A stretch of DNA of 64,000 bases from Streptomyces echinoruber (GTDB taxonomy: Bacteria; Actinomycetota; Actinomycetes; Streptomycetales; Streptomycetaceae). The DNA lies in contig NZ_BMWH01000031.1 of NCBI RefSeq assembly GCF_014651135.1, forward strand, positions 19,406-83,405, written 5' to 3'. Of the stretch, positions 1 to 8,932 are shown piece by piece; positions within the stretch are counted from its first letter, which is position 1, and every line of letters starts with the position of its first letter. The translations under genes were made by a program, and so were the position numbers. The notes under the pieces were generated by a model. That model was not told the origin of the DNA and searched no databases. It was given only the letters and a program-made list of their open reading frames with translations.

Positions 1-1006
1 GGTTGGAGTCCGGTTTGGCCCCCGGCACCAGCGGCACGGCACCCCGCCGCCGCACCGGCCCGGACCCGCCCGTACCGCCGCCGCCCCCGGCCGCCCCGGA
101 CGCCCCGGCCGCCGCGGCCGGCTCCTCCGGGGCGTCCTGCACCGGGTCGACGTCGGGTTCGTCGACGTCGAGCGGCGGCATCCCGGCGAGCAGCGGCAGC
201 AGCTCGCGCAGCCGGGCGGCCATCTCCGAGGCGCGCAGGCGGGAGGCGGGCGCCTTGGCCAGGCACTGCACCAGCAGCCGCCACAGCTCGTCGGGGATGC
301 CCGGCAGCGGTACGACGGTCTCGGTGACGTGCCGGCGCAGCACCGCGCCCGGGTGTCCGCCGCCGAACGGCGTGAAGCCGGCGAGCAGCTCGTACAGCAC
401 GGTGGCGAGGGCGTAGATGTCGACGGCGGCGCGTGGCGGCAGGCCCTCGACGATCTCCGGGGCGAGGTAGTCCGGCGTGCCGATGATCTTCGTGGCCCGG
501 GTCCGCTTCGGCGCGTCGATCAGTTTGGCCACGCCGAAGTCGGTCAGCAGCGCCGGGTGCGCGCCGCCGGGCCCGAGCGGGCCCTGCATGTCGAGGAGCA
601 CGTTCTCCGGTTTGACGTCCCGGTGCACGACCCCCGCCGCGTGCGCGGCCGCCAGGCCCTCGGCGACGTCGGCGGCGATGGCCACCGCGGCCTCGGGTGC
701 GAGCCGCCGTTCCCGCTCCAGGCGGGTGCGCAGGTCGGTGCCCCGGACCAGGTCCATGACGAGCGCGAGGTCGTTGCCGTCGACCACGAGGTCGCGCACG
801 GAGACGATGTGCGGGTGCTCCAGGCCGAGCAGTGCCGTGCGCTCCTGCACGAAGCGCGCGACGAGTTCCTGGTCGGAGGCCAGGTCCTCGCGCAACAGCT
901 TGATGGCGACGGGACCGTCCGGTCCCTCGCCCAGCCACACCGTGCCGGCGCTGCCCCGGCCCAGGATCTGGTGGGCGGTGTACCGGCTGCCGATCTTCCG
1001 TGCCAA
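1..1006 (-). CDS. pkaB: Ser/Thr protein kinase, C-terminus cut by window edge
   Basis: This is a eukaryotic-type (Hanks) Ser/Thr kinase that phosphorylates protein substrates with ATP. The reverse strand reads from a TTG at 1006, preceded by a good ribosome site (GTAGGAG). It then runs open to the window edge (about 335 codons). The kinase domain covers roughly residues 9-270: glycine loop GRGSAGTVW, AIKLL lysine, HRDVKPEN catalytic loop, DFG and APE. A Pro/Ala/Asp-rich segment begins where the window ends. It lies just downstream of a second kinase on the same strand, 123 bp away, probably in one transcript. The pair and its context resemble pkaB/pkaA of S. coelicolor. The symbol rests on that gene order from memory, so it is moderately sure, while the kinase call is firm. 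Confidence 0.9.
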   Translation of the reverse strand, partial: MARKIGSRYTAHQILGRGSAGTVWLGEGPDGPVAIKLLREDLASDQELVARFVQERTALLGLEHPHIVSVRDLVVDGNDLALVMDLVRGTDLRTRLERERRLAPEAAVAIAADVAEGLAAAHAAGVVHRDVKPENVLLDMQGPLGPGGAHPALLTDFGVAKLIDAPKRTRATKIIGTPDYLAPEIVEGLPPRAAVDIYALATVLYELLAGFTPFGGGHPGAVLRRHVTETVVPLPGIPDELWRLLVQCLAKAPASRLRASEMAARLRELLPLLAGMPPLDVDEPDVDPVQDAPEEPAAAAGASGAAGGGGGTGGSGPVRRRGAVPLVPGAKPDSN

Positions 1007-1129
1007 GACTGCTCCTACAGACGCGTGTTGCCGACAAAACTACGCGTCCGGAGAGCCGGCCCCCGCCGCGGAGACGGAAATCACCCGGCGGATGTCGACA
1101 CATCCCCAAGCCTGCCGCCGGGCCGGCCG

Positions 1130-2803
1130 TCAGTTGCCGCCCGTTCCGCCGGAACCGCCGGAACCGCCGTCGTTGCTCAGCTTCCCGACCCAGTCGCTGA
1201 CGGTGTGGAACCAGTGGCTCAGCTGCTGCCAGTAGCCCCTGCCCTGACCGATCCAGTCCCGCAGCGGGCTCAGCTCCCAGATCAGCCAGCTCGCGACGAC
1301 CAGGATGACGATCGTGAACAGGCATCCCTTCAGGCAGCCGAGCCCGGGGATCCGCATCGGGTTGGCGCTGCGCTGCCGCGGCGGCCGGGGCTCGCGCGCG
1401 GGCCGCTGCGGCGCGGGCGGTGCGGGCGGCGCGTACTGCTGCGGCTGCGGCGTGGCGTACCGCTGGGGCTGAGGCTGGGGCGTGGCGTACCGCTGGGGCC
1501 GCTGCTGCGGGCGCTGCCGCTCGGGGGCGCGCGGCGGCTGCTGCTGGGGCCGGGCCACCTGCCGGTGCGGGCGGCGGCGCAGCGGGTCCTCGCTGGGGTC
1601 GAGGTACTGGATCTGCGTCTGCTCGTTGCGGTCGCGCGCGGCGCGCAGCTGCGTCTGCCAGGGGTGCGGCTGCTCGGGCTGCTGTCCCTGGTCCTCGCCG
1701 GACTGTCCCGGCGGCACGGGCGGCATGACGCGCGTGGGGTCGGCGGCGCCGGGCGGGCCGGAGGTGTGCGGCAGCACGCTGGTGGCGGCGTTCGGGTCGT
1801 AGACCCCGGCGGGCCCGGCCGCGGAGCCGCGCGGCAGCACCTGCGTCGGGTCGGCGGCGCCGGCCGCGCCCGTGCCGGGGACGGCGGCGGGCGCCGGGTC
1901 GGGGGCGAGGAGCGCGGCGACGTTCTCGGCGGCGGCGATCTGCGCGGAGTTCGCGTGTACGCCGATGCCGTCGGCCACGACGCGCAACGCGCGTGCGAGG
2001 CCGACCGCGCCGGGCCGCTCGTCGGGGTTCTTGCGCAGGCAGCGCTCGATCACCGTCCACAGCGGGTCGGGCACGGTGGAGGGGCGGCGCGGCTCGGCGC
2101 TCAGGTGCTGGTGCAGCACCTCCAGGGAGGTCTGCCCGGAGAACGGCGGACGCCCGGTGACCAGCTCGTACAGCAGGATGCCGGCGCCGTAGATGTCGAC
2201 GGCGGAGGTCTGCGGGCGACCCTCGGCGGACTCGGGCGCGACGTAGGCGGGCGTGCCGACGAACTCGTGGGTGCGGGTCAGGCCGGGCGAGTCGGCCAGC
2301 CGGGCGATGCCGAAGTCGGTCAGCATCGGGTGCAACTGGTCGCCCTGCTGCTGGAGCAGCACGTTGGCGGGCTTCAGGTCGCGGTGCACGACGCCGTCGG
2401 CGTGGCTGGCGGCGAGCGCGTCGGCGATCTGCGCGGTCAGCAGAGCGGCGCCGGCGGGCGTGAAGGGGCCGTTCTCGCGCAGGTAGCGGTGCAGGTCGGG
2501 ACCCTCGACGAGGTCCATGACCAGCGCCAGCAGGTCGCCCTCGACGACCAGGTCGCGCACCCGGACGATGTTCGGGTGGGTCAGCCGGAGCAGCACGGAG
2601 CGCTCCCGCAGGAACCGCATCACGACGTCCGGGTCGTTCGCCAGCTCCTCCTTGAGGACCTTGATGGCGACGGTCTCGCCGGGCTGGCCGGGCACGGCGG
2701 CCTCGGCGCCCGCGGTCTCCCTCTGGCGACCACGCCAGACGGTGCCCGTGGCGCCGCGCCCGAGCGGCTCCTCGAGCAGGTACTTGCTGCCTACCGGCCG
2801 CAC
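1130..2803 (-). CDS. pkaA: Ser/Thr protein kinase with Pro/Gln-rich linker and C-terminal membrane segment
   Basis: Hanks-type Ser/Thr kinase, 557 aa. The kinase domain occupies about residues 5-280, with GRGATGTVWRG, the VAIK lysine, VHRDLKPAN, DFGIARL and an APE segment. It is followed by a long Pro/Gln/Arg-rich low-complexity linker. A single hydrophobic segment (CLFTIVILVVASWLIW) sits about 70 residues from the end, then a Gly/Ser tail. The kinase is therefore tethered to the membrane with the catalytic domain inside and a short outer tail. I chose GTG at 2803 because a GGGAG site lies 8 nt upstream and the kinase domain starts right after it. The open frame extends 26 codons further without good support. 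It is upstream of the partial kinase. The pkaA assignment follows from the tandem arrangement and the Gln/Pro-rich tail. Confidence 0.88.
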   Translation of the reverse strand: MRPVGSKYLLEEPLGRGATGTVWRGRQRETAGAEAAVPGQPGETVAIKVLKEELANDPDVVMRFLRERSVLLRLTHPNIVRVRDLVVEGDLLALVMDLVEGPDLHRYLRENGPFTPAGAALLTAQIADALAASHADGVVHRDLKPANVLLQQQGDQLHPMLTDFGIARLADSPGLTRTHEFVGTPAYVAPESAEGRPQTSAVDIYGAGILLYELVTGRPPFSGQTSLEVLHQHLSAEPRRPSTVPDPLWTVIERCLRKNPDERPGAVGLARALRVVADGIGVHANSAQIAAAENVAALLAPDPAPAAVPGTGAAGAADPTQVLPRGSAAGPAGVYDPNAATSVLPHTSGPPGAADPTRVMPPVPPGQSGEDQGQQPEQPHPWQTQLRAARDRNEQTQIQYLDPSEDPLRRRPHRQVARPQQQPPRAPERQRPQQRPQRYATPQPQPQRYATPQPQQYAPPAPPAPQRPAREPRPPRQRSANPMRIPGLGCLKGCLFTIVILVVASWLIWELSPLRDWIGQGRGYWQQLSHWFHTVSDWVGKLSNDGGSGGSGGTGGN

Positions 2804-3442
2804 GTCATGCGCTCCCTGCTGCTCGCTTGCCTGGTCGGTCCGGCCGCCGTCTCCGGCGTGCTGCGGGTCCTTCCGACCCACTGTAGTGCCGCACCGCGCG
2901 CCACCGGGCCGTCACCGGTGCGCGCCACGCGTGGCCGCCCGCCCGTCCGCCGTCCGTCCGCCGCCCGCGCCGCCGGTATGCCGCACGGGCAGATAACTAC
3001 GGACGGAACGCCGTCCGCGTTCGACGGACCGACGTACCGGACGTGTTGGACGGACCCGACATACCGCACGTGGTCGGTGGACATACCGCACGTGATCGGC
3101 GGACGGAGAGCCGTACATGGCGGACGGAGAGCCGTACATGGCCGTACATGTTCGAAGGAAAGACGCGCGCTTCGGTGCGCTGGTTGCCGGTCGGCGAACG
3201 TGACCGATCTCAAACGGTCACGGATGGGCCGCTGGGCAGGCATTTTTGCGGGCAGAGCCGACCAATCAAGATCACTTGACCGTGGACGGCGGGCACGTTG
3301 TCAGCGGCAGGTGCGAGGATGCCCCTGTACTGGCCGACGTGCTCGTGCGGCGGTGGGGGAAGTCCGCGAGGGGGGAACCGCGGGCCGGCCCCGTCCCCCT
3401 GCCTCCGTCCGGGCGCCCGCGCAGAAGGGACCGCTGACGGCG
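2804..3442. other. Divergent intergenic region
   Basis: This is the 639-bp gap between the kinase gene (minus) and the FHA/ATPase gene (plus). It should hold both promoters. I see no convincing gene in it. Its most visible content is the repeat cluster at 3058-3150. The open frames here are not supported by ribosome sites or codon phase. Confidence 0.6.
3058..3150. repeat. Two adjoining tandem duplications in the intergenic region
   Basis: A 22-bp unit containing ACATACCGCACGTG is present twice (3058-3079 and 3080-3101, two or three mismatches). It is followed directly by a perfect 21-bp unit containing GGAGAGCCGTACATGG (3100-3120 and 3121-3141). A partial third copy, CCGTACATG, ends at 3150. 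The location, 290 bp before the next start codon, would allow a role as repeated protein-binding sites, but nothing shows this directly. Confidence 0.75.
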
Positions 3443-6400
3443 ATGCAGATCCGGCTGACCGTCGTAGACCCGCTGGCCCCGTCCCCCGAGACGCGGGGCC
3501 GCGCCGCGCGCTGCGACGTGCTGGTGACGGCGCCGACCGGTACGGCCCTGGCCGCGGTGGCCTCCGCGCTCGCGTCGGCGGTCTCCGGCGGCGACGGCGG
3601 CTCCGCCGTGCTGTACGCCGGCGCCGAACGGCTCGACCCGCAGCGCAGCACGCTGGGCGAGCCGCCCCTGGTCGACGGCGCCGTGCTGTCCCTGGGTGCC
3701 CCCGCCGACCCCGAGCCCCACCCCGAGCTCGACGGCGCCCCGGCCCAGCTCCACGTCGTCGCCGGCCCCGACGCCGGCGGCGTCCACCTCCTGCACGGCG
3801 GGCGCGTCACCGTCGGCCGCTCCGCCGACGCCGACGTCCCGCTCGACGACCCGGACGTCTCCCGCCTGCACTGCGCGGTCACCCTCGCCCCCGACGGCCG
3901 CGTGTCCGTCGCCGACCTGGACTCCACCAACGGAACGGTCCTCAACGGCGCCCGGGTGGGCACCGACCCCGTCCGCTTCGTCCCGGGCGCGCTGCTGCGC
4001 ATCGGCGAGTCCGCCCTGCGGCTGGCCCCGCCCGGCGGGCCGGGGGCACGGGTGCGCACGGCGGCCGACGGGGAGGGGCACCTGCGGGTGCTCACGGACC
4101 TGGCGGCGGCCGGTGCGCCGGCGAGCGGCGCGGGGAGCCGGCCGGGTGCGCCGGCCGCCGCCCCCGCGGGCGGGGCGGGCGCCCGGGAGCACGGGGCCGT
4201 GCCGGGACCGGCGCCGCAGCCCGTGCCGGGACCGGCGGGGGAACCGCCGCTGGTGCCGGGCCGGGCCGGGGCGCCGCCGCTGGAGCGGCGGGCCGGGCAC
4301 CGGGACCCGGGCCCGGAGGACGACACCCATGCCGCGTACTTCGGTGTGGCCGGCCGTCCCGGCGCCTTCACCGGCGCGGGGACGGCGGACGTAGGGACGG
4401 CGGACGCGGGGGTGGCGGACGCGAAGACAGCGGGTGCCGGGGCGGCCGGTGCCGCGGCGGCCGGTACGGGGGCGGCCGGTACGGGGGCGGCCGGTACGGG
4501 GGCGGCCGGTGCCGCGGCGGCCGACGGCAGGGGCCGCAAGGGCACGCCGCTGCGGGGGACCGAGGTGCCGCCGGGCGTGCGCCGCCGGGGCGGGCTGGCC
4601 GCGTGGGCGCGACGGCTGGCCTCCGGCCGCGGCGAGCAGCCGCGGGATGCCAGGGAGGCGTACGCCGGGGAGGCGTACGCCAACGGGTCGTCCGCGGCGC
4701 GCACGGCGCCCGCGGCCGCCGCGCCGCAGGCGCCGGAGAGGTGGCCGGATCCGGCGGCGCTGCTGCTGACGGCGCTCGGGCCGGGGCCGCGCCTGTGGGA
4801 ACGCGGCCCGGACCACCCGGAGGCGCTGACGGTCCGGCTCGGCACGGCCGACCGGGCCGCACCCGACGGCTCCGGGCTGCTGCCCGCCGTCCCGGTCACC
4901 ACCGACCTGCGCGAGGTCGGGTCGCTGGGCCTGGCCGGGCCGCGCGAACGGCTGGCCGGGCTGGCCCGCGCGGTGCTGGCGCAGCTCGCCGCGCTGCACT
5001 CCCCCGACACCCTGGAGATCGTTCTGATCAGCGCGGACCGCTCGCGGCCCCTGGCCGAGTGGACCGCCGAGTGGGCGTGGCTGGGCTGGCTGCCCCATGT
5101 GCGCCCGCGGCACGGCCAGGACTGCCGCCTGCTCCTCGCCCTCGACGACGACCAGGCCGCGGCCCGCGCGCGGGAGCTGCTGCGCCGGCTGCAGGACCCG
5201 CCCGCGGCCCCGGCACCCGGTGCCGCCGATCCCCGGCCGGCCGTGCCGCCCCGGCGCCCGTCCTGGGCACGGGACACCGGCGAGGCCGTCGGGGCAGCCG
5301 AGGCCGCCGGGACCGCCCCGGCTGCCGTGCCCGGCCCGTACAGCGTGCTCGTCGTGGACGGCGATCCCGGGAGCGCCGCCGTGCGGGAGGCGGTGCTGCG
5401 GCTGGCCCAGGAGGGATCGCGCGCCGGTGTCCACGTGGTGTGCCTGGCGGAGACGGCGTCCGCCTCCCCGGTGTCGCCGGTGACGGAGACGTACGAGGCG
5501 GCGTGCGCGGTCGCGCCCGCGTTCCGCGCGTGCGGCGCGGTCGCGCTGCTCAGCGGCGACGTGGCGACGGCACTGCGGCTGATGCGGGTGGCGCGGGCCG
5601 GGACGGCCGCGACGGCCGGGCCCGCGGCGCCCTTGGCCGGGCTGCCGGGGGCGGACCCGCGGGCGGGTGCCCGCCCGGTCCCCCGCCCGCGCTCCGGCGC
5701 CGCCGCGCCGCACCCCGGCCCCGGCGCCGTGCCCCCGTCCCCGCGGGGAGCCGAACCGGGCTTCGTCGGGCACGGCACCGTGGCCGCCGTGGACGCCGTG
5801 TCGGCCGCCTGGGCGGAGCGGTTCGCGCGGGCGCTGGCGCCGCTGCGGACGGACGGGGCGGACGGGCAGCGGCACGCGCGCGTGGCGGCGCCGCTGCCGC
5901 AGTCGGCACGACTGCTGGACGAGTTGGGGCTGGCCCGGGCCACCCCGGCGTCCCTGATGGCGCGTTGGGCGGACGCGGCCGACGACGCGACGGCCGTCGG
6001 CGGGCGCGCCCGGGCCGTGCTCGGCGCCGGACCGCGCGGCCCGGTCGGCGTCGACCTCGCCGCGCAGGGGCCGCACCTGCTCGTCGAGGGACCGGCCGGC
6101 AGCGGACGTACGGAGCTGCTGCGGGCCGTGGTCGCCTCGCTCGCCTCCGCGGAGCGGCCGGACCGGCTGGGCATCGTGCTGGTCGACGGGCGTGACGGCG
6201 CCGGCGCGGGCGGCGGGCCCGGCGAGGGCCTGCGGGTGTGCACGGACGTACCGCACGTCACCACCCACCTCACCGCCAACGACCCCGTGCGCATGCGGGA
6301 GTTCGCGCAGTCCCTGACCGCCGAGCTGAAGCGGCGGGCCGAGCTGCTGGGGCGCGGCGACTTCGCCGAGTGGCACACGCGGCGTGCGGTCTCCGGCCGC

Positions 6401-7189
6401 CTCGTCGCGCCGCGCACCCCGACCGACCGGATCACCCCGACCGACCGGATCACCCCGACCGATCGGATCACCCCGACCGATCGGATCACCTCGACCGACC
6501 GGGGCACCCCGACCGACCGGATCACCGCGGCGGACCGGATCACCCCGGCCGGCCGGGGCATCGCGGCCGACCGGGCGGACGCGCCCGGCGGCGGTGCCGC
6601 CGACCTGGACCCGGCGTCGAGCTCGACGCTGCGGCTGCGGCCCGCGCGGGAGCGGTCGCAGGCCGGGGCGACACCGCCGCTGCCCCGGCTGGTGGTGGTC
6701 GTGGACGACCTGGACGCGCTGCTCGCACCCGCCCTCGGCGCCCCCGGGCGGCCGGCCGCGGGCTCCGTCATACGGGCGCTGGAGGCGGTGGCCCGGGACG
6801 GGGGGCGGCTCGGCGTGCACCTGGTGGCGGCGGCCGGCACCGGGGGCCGTACCGCCGAGTCGGAGCCGGCCCGGCGGGCCGCGCTGCGGGTGACGCTGGA
6901 GGCGCCCGGATCGGGCACCGACGCTCCGGCACCGGGCCGGGGACGGCTGGCCGCGGCGGACGGCTCGGTGACGCCGTTCCAGGGCGGGCGGGTGACCGGG
7001 CGGATTCCGCGGACGGCGACGCAGCGGCCCACAGTGGTGCCGCTGGAGTGGGAGCGGATGGGAGACCCCCCGGCCCGGCGGCCCGTGCGGGAGCTGGGGA
7101 ACGGGCCCACCGACCTCGCCCTGCTCGCCAGCGCGATGGAGCGCGCGGCCCGCCAGGTCGCGGCGGCGGAGATGCCGTCGCTGCTCTGA
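3443..7189 (+). CDS. FHA-domain protein with FtsK/SpoIIIE-like P-loop region
   Basis: A 1248-aa protein. Residues about 100-195 form a forkhead-associated phosphothreonine-binding domain (VTVGRSADADV, SRLHC, STNGTVLNG). A long Ala/Gly/Pro-rich linker follows, including short GAAGT-type repeats. The second half resembles an FtsK/EccC-type ATPase core: a P-loop-like GPAGSGRTELL near residue 885 and a Walker B-like LVVVVDDLDAL near residue 1085. The P-loop has Arg-Thr instead of Lys-Thr, so ATP hydrolysis is uncertain. Between them lies a hexapeptide repeat tract. I chose ATG 3443 because FHA-type sequence begins soon after it; the open frame upstream runs through the kinase region and is not coding. 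The kinases upstream are natural partners, since FHA domains bind phosphothreonine. The substrate and process are unknown. Confidence 0.85.
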   Translation: MQIRLTVVDPLAPSPETRGRAARCDVLVTAPTGTALAAVASALASAVSGGDGGSAVLYAGAERLDPQRSTLGEPPLVDGAVLSLGAPADPEPHPELDGAPAQLHVVAGPDAGGVHLLHGGRVTVGRSADADVPLDDPDVSRLHCAVTLAPDGRVSVADLDSTNGTVLNGARVGTDPVRFVPGALLRIGESALRLAPPGGPGARVRTAADGEGHLRVLTDLAAAGAPASGAGSRPGAPAAAPAGGAGAREHGAVPGPAPQPVPGPAGEPPLVPGRAGAPPLERRAGHRDPGPEDDTHAAYFGVAGRPGAFTGAGTADVGTADAGVADAKTAGAGAAGAAAAGTGAAGTGAAGTGAAGAAAADGRGRKGTPLRGTEVPPGVRRRGGLAAWARRLASGRGEQPRDAREAYAGEAYANGSSAARTAPAAAAPQAPERWPDPAALLLTALGPGPRLWERGPDHPEALTVRLGTADRAAPDGSGLLPAVPVTTDLREVGSLGLAGPRERLAGLARAVLAQLAALHSPDTLEIVLISADRSRPLAEWTAEWAWLGWLPHVRPRHGQDCRLLLALDDDQAAARARELLRRLQDPPAAPAPGAADPRPAVPPRRPSWARDTGEAVGAAEAAGTAPAAVPGPYSVLVVDGDPGSAAVREAVLRLAQEGSRAGVHVVCLAETASASPVSPVTETYEAACAVAPAFRACGAVALLSGDVATALRLMRVARAGTAATAGPAAPLAGLPGADPRAGARPVPRPRSGAAAPHPGPGAVPPSPRGAEPGFVGHGTVAAVDAVSAAWAERFARALAPLRTDGADGQRHARVAAPLPQSARLLDELGLARATPASLMARWADAADDATAVGGRARAVLGAGPRGPVGVDLAAQGPHLLVEGPAGSGRTELLRAVVASLASAERPDRLGIVLVDGRDGAGAGGGPGEGLRVCTDVPHVTTHLTANDPVRMREFAQSLTAELKRRAELLGRGDFAEWHTRRAVSGRLVAPRTPTDRITPTDRITPTDRITPTDRITSTDRGTPTDRITAADRITPAGRGIAADRADAPGGGAADLDPASSSTLRLRPARERSQAGATPPLPRLVVVVDDLDALLAPALGAPGRPAAGSVIRALEAVARDGGRLGVHLVAAAGTGGRTAESEPARRAALRVTLEAPGSGTDAPAPGRGRLAAADGSVTPFQGGRVTGRIPRTATQRPTVVPLEWERMGDPPARRPVRELGNGPTDLALLASAMERAARQVAAAEMPSLL
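6416..6577 (+). repeat. In-gene 18-bp tandem repeat (hexapeptide PTDRIT)
   Basis: There are nine 18-bp units, the first ones nearly identical (ACCCCGACCGACCGGATC) and the last three degenerate. They encode TPTDRI repeats between the P-loop-like and Walker B-like motifs of the FHA/ATPase protein. The unit is an exact multiple of three, so copy changes keep the frame. Confidence 0.9.
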
Positions 7190-7515
7190 GACGCCGTCCG
7201 CCGCCGCAAGCACCTCACCGCCGCGGACACCGCCCGTCGCCGCGGACACCGCCCACCCTGCCGCGGGCACCGTCGCCGCCGCGGACACCATCCACCGCCG
7301 CGGGCACCGTCACCGCCCCGGGCGCCGCCGCGCGTCCGGGGCCCCGCGCAGCCCCCCGCCCCCCGTCACCCGAACGTGCCGTGCCTGGTCACGAGCCCAT
7401 CACGATCAAGCGCCCGGACGCGTGGGCGCTCTTGCCGCCCGGAACGTGTCGGGCGTACACCAGAGCGCACGGGACAGCGCTCGACGTTCGACGAGGAACG
7501 AAGAACGGGGCAGTG
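7190..7515. repeat. Post-stop imperfect repeats and promoter region of the ABC operon
   Basis: A 326-bp gap. About 7197-7325 is a degenerate tandem array of GCCGCGGACACC-like units beginning right after the FHA gene's stop. Further on, AGCGCCC (7409-7415) and GGGCGCT (7424-7430) form an inverted repeat that could be an operator or a hairpin ahead of the sugar ABC operon. No gene is seen here. Confidence 0.55.
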
Positions 7516-8925
7516 ATGCGCAGTACGAGCCACACCATCCGGACACGCACGACCCGCCCGGCGGCCCGCCAGGCCGCCAGAGCCGCCGCGGCCGCCCTGT
7601 GCGCGGGAGCGCTGGCGCTCTCGCTCACCGCCTGCGGCGGCGACGGCAACGACAACGACGGCTCTTCCAAGGAGAGCGGCACCCCGACCGGCAGCACGGT
7701 CAGCCTTCCGAAACTGAACGGCCAGAGTCTCGAGGTCGCCGCGGTGTGGACGGGCGGCGAGCAGAAGAACTTCAAGAAGGTGCTGGCGGAGTTCGAGAAG
7801 CGCACGGGCGCGAAGGTGACGTTCGTCCCCGCCCAGGACCCCATCATCAACTTCCTCGGTTCGAAGATCGCGGGCGGCCAGCCGCCGGACGTGGCGCTGC
7901 TGCCGCAGCCGGGCGCCATCAAACAGGCCGTCGACAAGGGCTGGGCCAAGCCGCTGGGCAGCGCGGCGCAGGAGCAGCTCAAGAAGAATTACTCGCCGGG
8001 CTGGCAGGACATCGGCAAGGTCGACGGCAAGCAGTACGGCGCCTACTACAAGGCCGCCAACAAGTCGCTGATCTGGTACAACGCCAAGGTCTTCGAGAAC
8101 GCGGGCGCCAAGGAGCCCAAGACCTGGAAGGACCTGCTGGGCACCGCGCAGACGGTCTACGACTCCGGTGTGACGCCGTTCTCCGTCGGCGGCGCCGACG
8201 GCTGGACGCTGACCGACTGGTTCGAGAACGTCTACCTCTCGCAGGCGGGCCCGGACAAGTACGACCAGCTCGCCCAGCACAAGATCAAGTGGACCGATCC
8301 GTCCGTCAAGCAGGCGCTGACGACTCTCGCGCAGATCTGGGGCAAGAAGGACTACCTCGCGGGCGGCCCGAACGGCGCGCTGCAGACGGAGTTCCCGGCC
8401 TCCGTGACGCAGACCTTCACCGGCGGCGACCAGCCCAAGGCCGGCATGGTCTTCGAGGGCGACTTCGCGCAGGTCAACATCGGCGAGACCAAGGCGAAGG
8501 TCGGCACGGACGCGAAGGTGTTCCCGTTCCCGGCGGTGGGTGCCGGCTCGCCGGTGGTCACCGGCGGTGACGCGGCCGTCGTCCTGAAGGACTCCAAGGC
8601 GGCGCAGGCGCTGGTGACCTTCCTGGCCTCGCCGGACGCGGCGACCATCCAGGCCAAGCTGGGCGGCTACCTGTCCCCGAACAAGAACGTCCCGCTGTCG
8701 GCCTACCCGAACGAGGTGCAGCGCACCATCGCCAAGGCGCTCATCGCCTCCGGCGACGACTTCCGCTTCGACATGTCCGACCAGGCGCCGCAGGCGTTCG
8801 GCGGCACGCCCGGCAAGGGCGAGTGGAAGGACCTGCAGGACTTCCTGAAGAACCCGAAGGACGTCGCGGGCACGCAGGCGAAGCTGGAGAAGGACGCGGC
8901 GGCGGCCTACGGAAGCGGGAGCTGA
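7516..8925 (+). CDS. Sugar ABC transporter substrate-binding lipoprotein
   Basis: A 469-aa extracellular solute-binding protein of the family 1 / MalE-type fold. It captures an oligosaccharide or related solute outside the cell for the two permeases encoded next. The N-terminus is a lipoprotein signal: an Arg-rich start, a hydrophobic stretch, and the lipobox LSLTACGGD, with the cysteine to be lipidated near residue 42. The mature part shows typical features (AAVWTGGEQKNFKKVL, then FEKRTGAKVTF, PPDVALLPQPG). ATG 7516 was chosen; GTG 7513 is in frame directly before it. The gap to the next gene is only 7 nt. No ATPase gene accompanies the operon. In Streptomyces such importers commonly share the ATPase MsiK, which is an inference here. 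The ligand cannot be read from the sequence. Confidence 0.92.
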   Translation: MRSTSHTIRTRTTRPAARQAARAAAAALCAGALALSLTACGGDGNDNDGSSKESGTPTGSTVSLPKLNGQSLEVAAVWTGGEQKNFKKVLAEFEKRTGAKVTFVPAQDPIINFLGSKIAGGQPPDVALLPQPGAIKQAVDKGWAKPLGSAAQEQLKKNYSPGWQDIGKVDGKQYGAYYKAANKSLIWYNAKVFENAGAKEPKTWKDLLGTAQTVYDSGVTPFSVGGADGWTLTDWFENVYLSQAGPDKYDQLAQHKIKWTDPSVKQALTTLAQIWGKKDYLAGGPNGALQTEFPASVTQTFTGGDQPKAGMVFEGDFAQVNIGETKAKVGTDAKVFPFPAVGAGSPVVTGGDAAVVLKDSKAAQALVTFLASPDAATIQAKLGGYLSPNKNVPLSAYPNEVQRTIAKALIASGDDFRFDMSDQAPQAFGGTPGKGEWKDLQDFLKNPKDVAGTQAKLEKDAAAAYGSGS

Positions 8926-8932
8926 TCCGGCG

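Noticed and set aside
329..3442. Upstream extension of the FHA protein's open frame through the kinase genes
   Set aside because: It is antisense to two kinases with complete motifs. FHA-type sequence and a sensible start occur only from 3443.
3272..7291. Two long minus-strand frames opposite the FHA/ATPase gene
   Set aside because: They are Arg/Pro/Gly-rich shadows without domains, caused by high GC content.
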